DNA of 64,000 bases from Anastatus disparis (taxonomy: Eukaryota > Arthropoda > Insecta > Hymenoptera > Eupelmidae): assembly GCA_017163975.1 (NCBI GenBank), contig JAFFSR010000218.1:5521501-5585500 (forward strand). The letters run 5' to 3'. Under the pieces are notes generated by a model. That model was not told the DNA's origin. It searched no databases and worked only from the letters and a program-made list of their open reading frames with translations. Of the stretch, positions 63,145-64,000 are shown piece after piece; positions within the stretch are counted from its first letter, which is position 1; each line of letters begins with the position of its first letter. Made by a program: the position numbers and the translations under genes.

Positions 63145-64000
63145 CATTCTTGTCATTTGTACAACAAAAAATTACCATGTATTATAGTAATTTTTTTATA
63201 TAATAGCGGCCTGTGACTATGCTACCATGGAATCTTCTTATTTTTACTAAATAAAGTTTCTCAGTGTAATTTAAATTAAAATATGCTTCGTTATGTGGTC
63301 GAGAATACTAATATTTTTTATTTTTAAAGTGTTTGAGTATTTTCTCAACTTTTTTTTCTGATCACCATAAGTAAACATATCAGAAATAAGTATTTATCTA
63401 ATTAGACACATAAAGGCACAAGAAAGACGACGTTAAATAGTCGCCATCTAAAGAATAAATAAAAATAATCATTCTTATTTAATATTTAAATTTATATTTA
63501 GCCTTTGCTATTCTATAAAATAAAATCTTAGTTTTGACATACTGAGAGATTAAGAAAAAGTTCGTGTTAGTCGAAATCTTTCGTGTGATATCGTGAAAAT
63601 TTTAAAATAATGTATAAGTTGATTTTATATTAAAATTTCTCTTGCTCAAATATTAGATTAGTTTATCAATTTTTGGTTCTATTTTATAATGAAAGTAGAT
63701 AATAGTTTAACTTGGTAGCATATAATTTACTATTAGAAGAACTTGAACGAGCAATTTTATTGATTTATTAATATTGAACATTTTATGTTTTTTTTTCAAA
63801 TGTTTTCTACCCTTTAATATCGATGTCAAATAGTCATCTTGGAATTAGAAAAGAATAGAATGTTCAGCTTTTTTATACTTAAAAGACGATGTTGAATAGT
63901 CGCATATCAAAGTTAAGCAGTGATTATCTAGCCTATCAAACTGGCCATTTTAAAATTTGATCGAATACTTTTTTCAAACCAATGATATTTTTAGACACAA

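Larger units (their letters stand above)
56624..63902 (+). ncRNA. Putative long non-coding RNA B carrying the second hairpin array
   Basis: Predicted from promoter B and 19 same-strand hairpin cores downstream. No long + strand open frame is seen except inside the minus-strand block at 57,280-60,060, which looks like an insertion. The 3' end is not visible and the tract may run past the window. Whether one transcript spans the insertion cannot be told from sequence. Confidence 0.38.
57038..63902 (+). repeat. Hairpin-motif array B (19 copies, interrupted by an insertion)
   Basis: Cores start at 57038, 57181, 60234, 60409, 60757, 60912, 61016, 61326, 61521, 61919, 62155, 62394, 62562, 62659, 62962, 63129, 63428, 63821 and 63887. 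All are on the + strand with the same CGACGTTAAATAGTCG consensus as array A. No core occurs from 57,197 to 60,233, where the minus-strand block lies. A sub-class has the 3' flank ATTCTTATCATTT (57181, 60409, 63129, and loosely 61521). Confidence 0.88.

Noticed and set aside
48781..63902. CRISPR-like array
   Set aside because: Spacing runs from 66 to over 500 bp, repeats are degenerate, and the context is eukaryotic.
48781..63902. Loop GTTAAATA as a Pumilio site
   Set aside because: The Pumilio consensus TGTANATA is not matched, so I do not claim it.

Overview
The window looks like AT-rich nuclear DNA of an arthropod, most likely an insect and possibly a parasitoid wasp. Support: spliced PIWI-clade Argonaute genes with GT-AG introns, TATA/Inr core promoters, a Tc1/mariner-type MITE, a Maverick/Polinton-like DNA polymerase remnant, and no bacterial gene organisation. 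The species assignment is inference.

Region 1 (1 to about 42,920) is a head-to-tail array of five near-identical units of about 8.62 kb (starting at 1, 8625, 17247, 25865 and 34481). The first unit begins at the window edge, so the array probably continues to the left. Each unit carries one Piwi/Aubergine-type gene with its own TATA+Inr promoter, a 5'UTR intron and four coding exons (907 aa when intact), plus a 372-bp TA-flanked MITE and a GC-rich foldback hairpin upstream. Copies 1 and 5 are intact with the full D-E-D-H slicer tetrad. Copies 2, 3 and 4 are broken only by single-base indels, mostly in homopolymers or doublets, so either they are young pseudogenes or the assembly is wrong there.

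Region 2 (42,903 to about 47,700) is the array edge. It holds a strongly diverged remnant of the same unit, interrupted by a 664-bp near-perfect inverted repeat (309-bp arms) and a short AT minisatellite. No convincing gene is seen.

Region 3 (47,736 to the window end) is the most unusual part. Two matching TATA promoters (47,853 and 56,591; each T-to-Inr distance is 33 bp, and both share an upstream CAGGTAAATG element) precede two long non-coding tracts. These hold at least 42 copies of a 16-nt hairpin motif, consensus CGACGTTAAATAGTCG (4-bp stem, 8-nt loop), all on the + strand. Stem changes are often compensatory (CAAC/GTTG, TGAC/GTCA, CGAG/CTCG) or G-U wobbles, which points to a structure selected in RNA. 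The first tract seems to have a small first exon, a 198-bp intron and then the hairpin body; the layout resembles a repeat-bearing long non-coding RNA such as Drosophila hsr-omega. I found no copy of the motif in the first 48 kb.

The second tract is interrupted at about 57,200-60,130 by a GC-richer block read from the minus strand. It contains a broken protein-primed family B DNA polymerase, a CxxC/acidic leader in the same frame, a small PPxY-bearing ORF and the C-terminal end of a single-pass membrane protein with two Yxx-phi motifs. This resembles the remains of a Maverick/Polinton-like element.

The Piwi array and the hairpin tracts lie side by side. Whether they work together (for example, the tracts as piRNA precursors) is untested conjecture.
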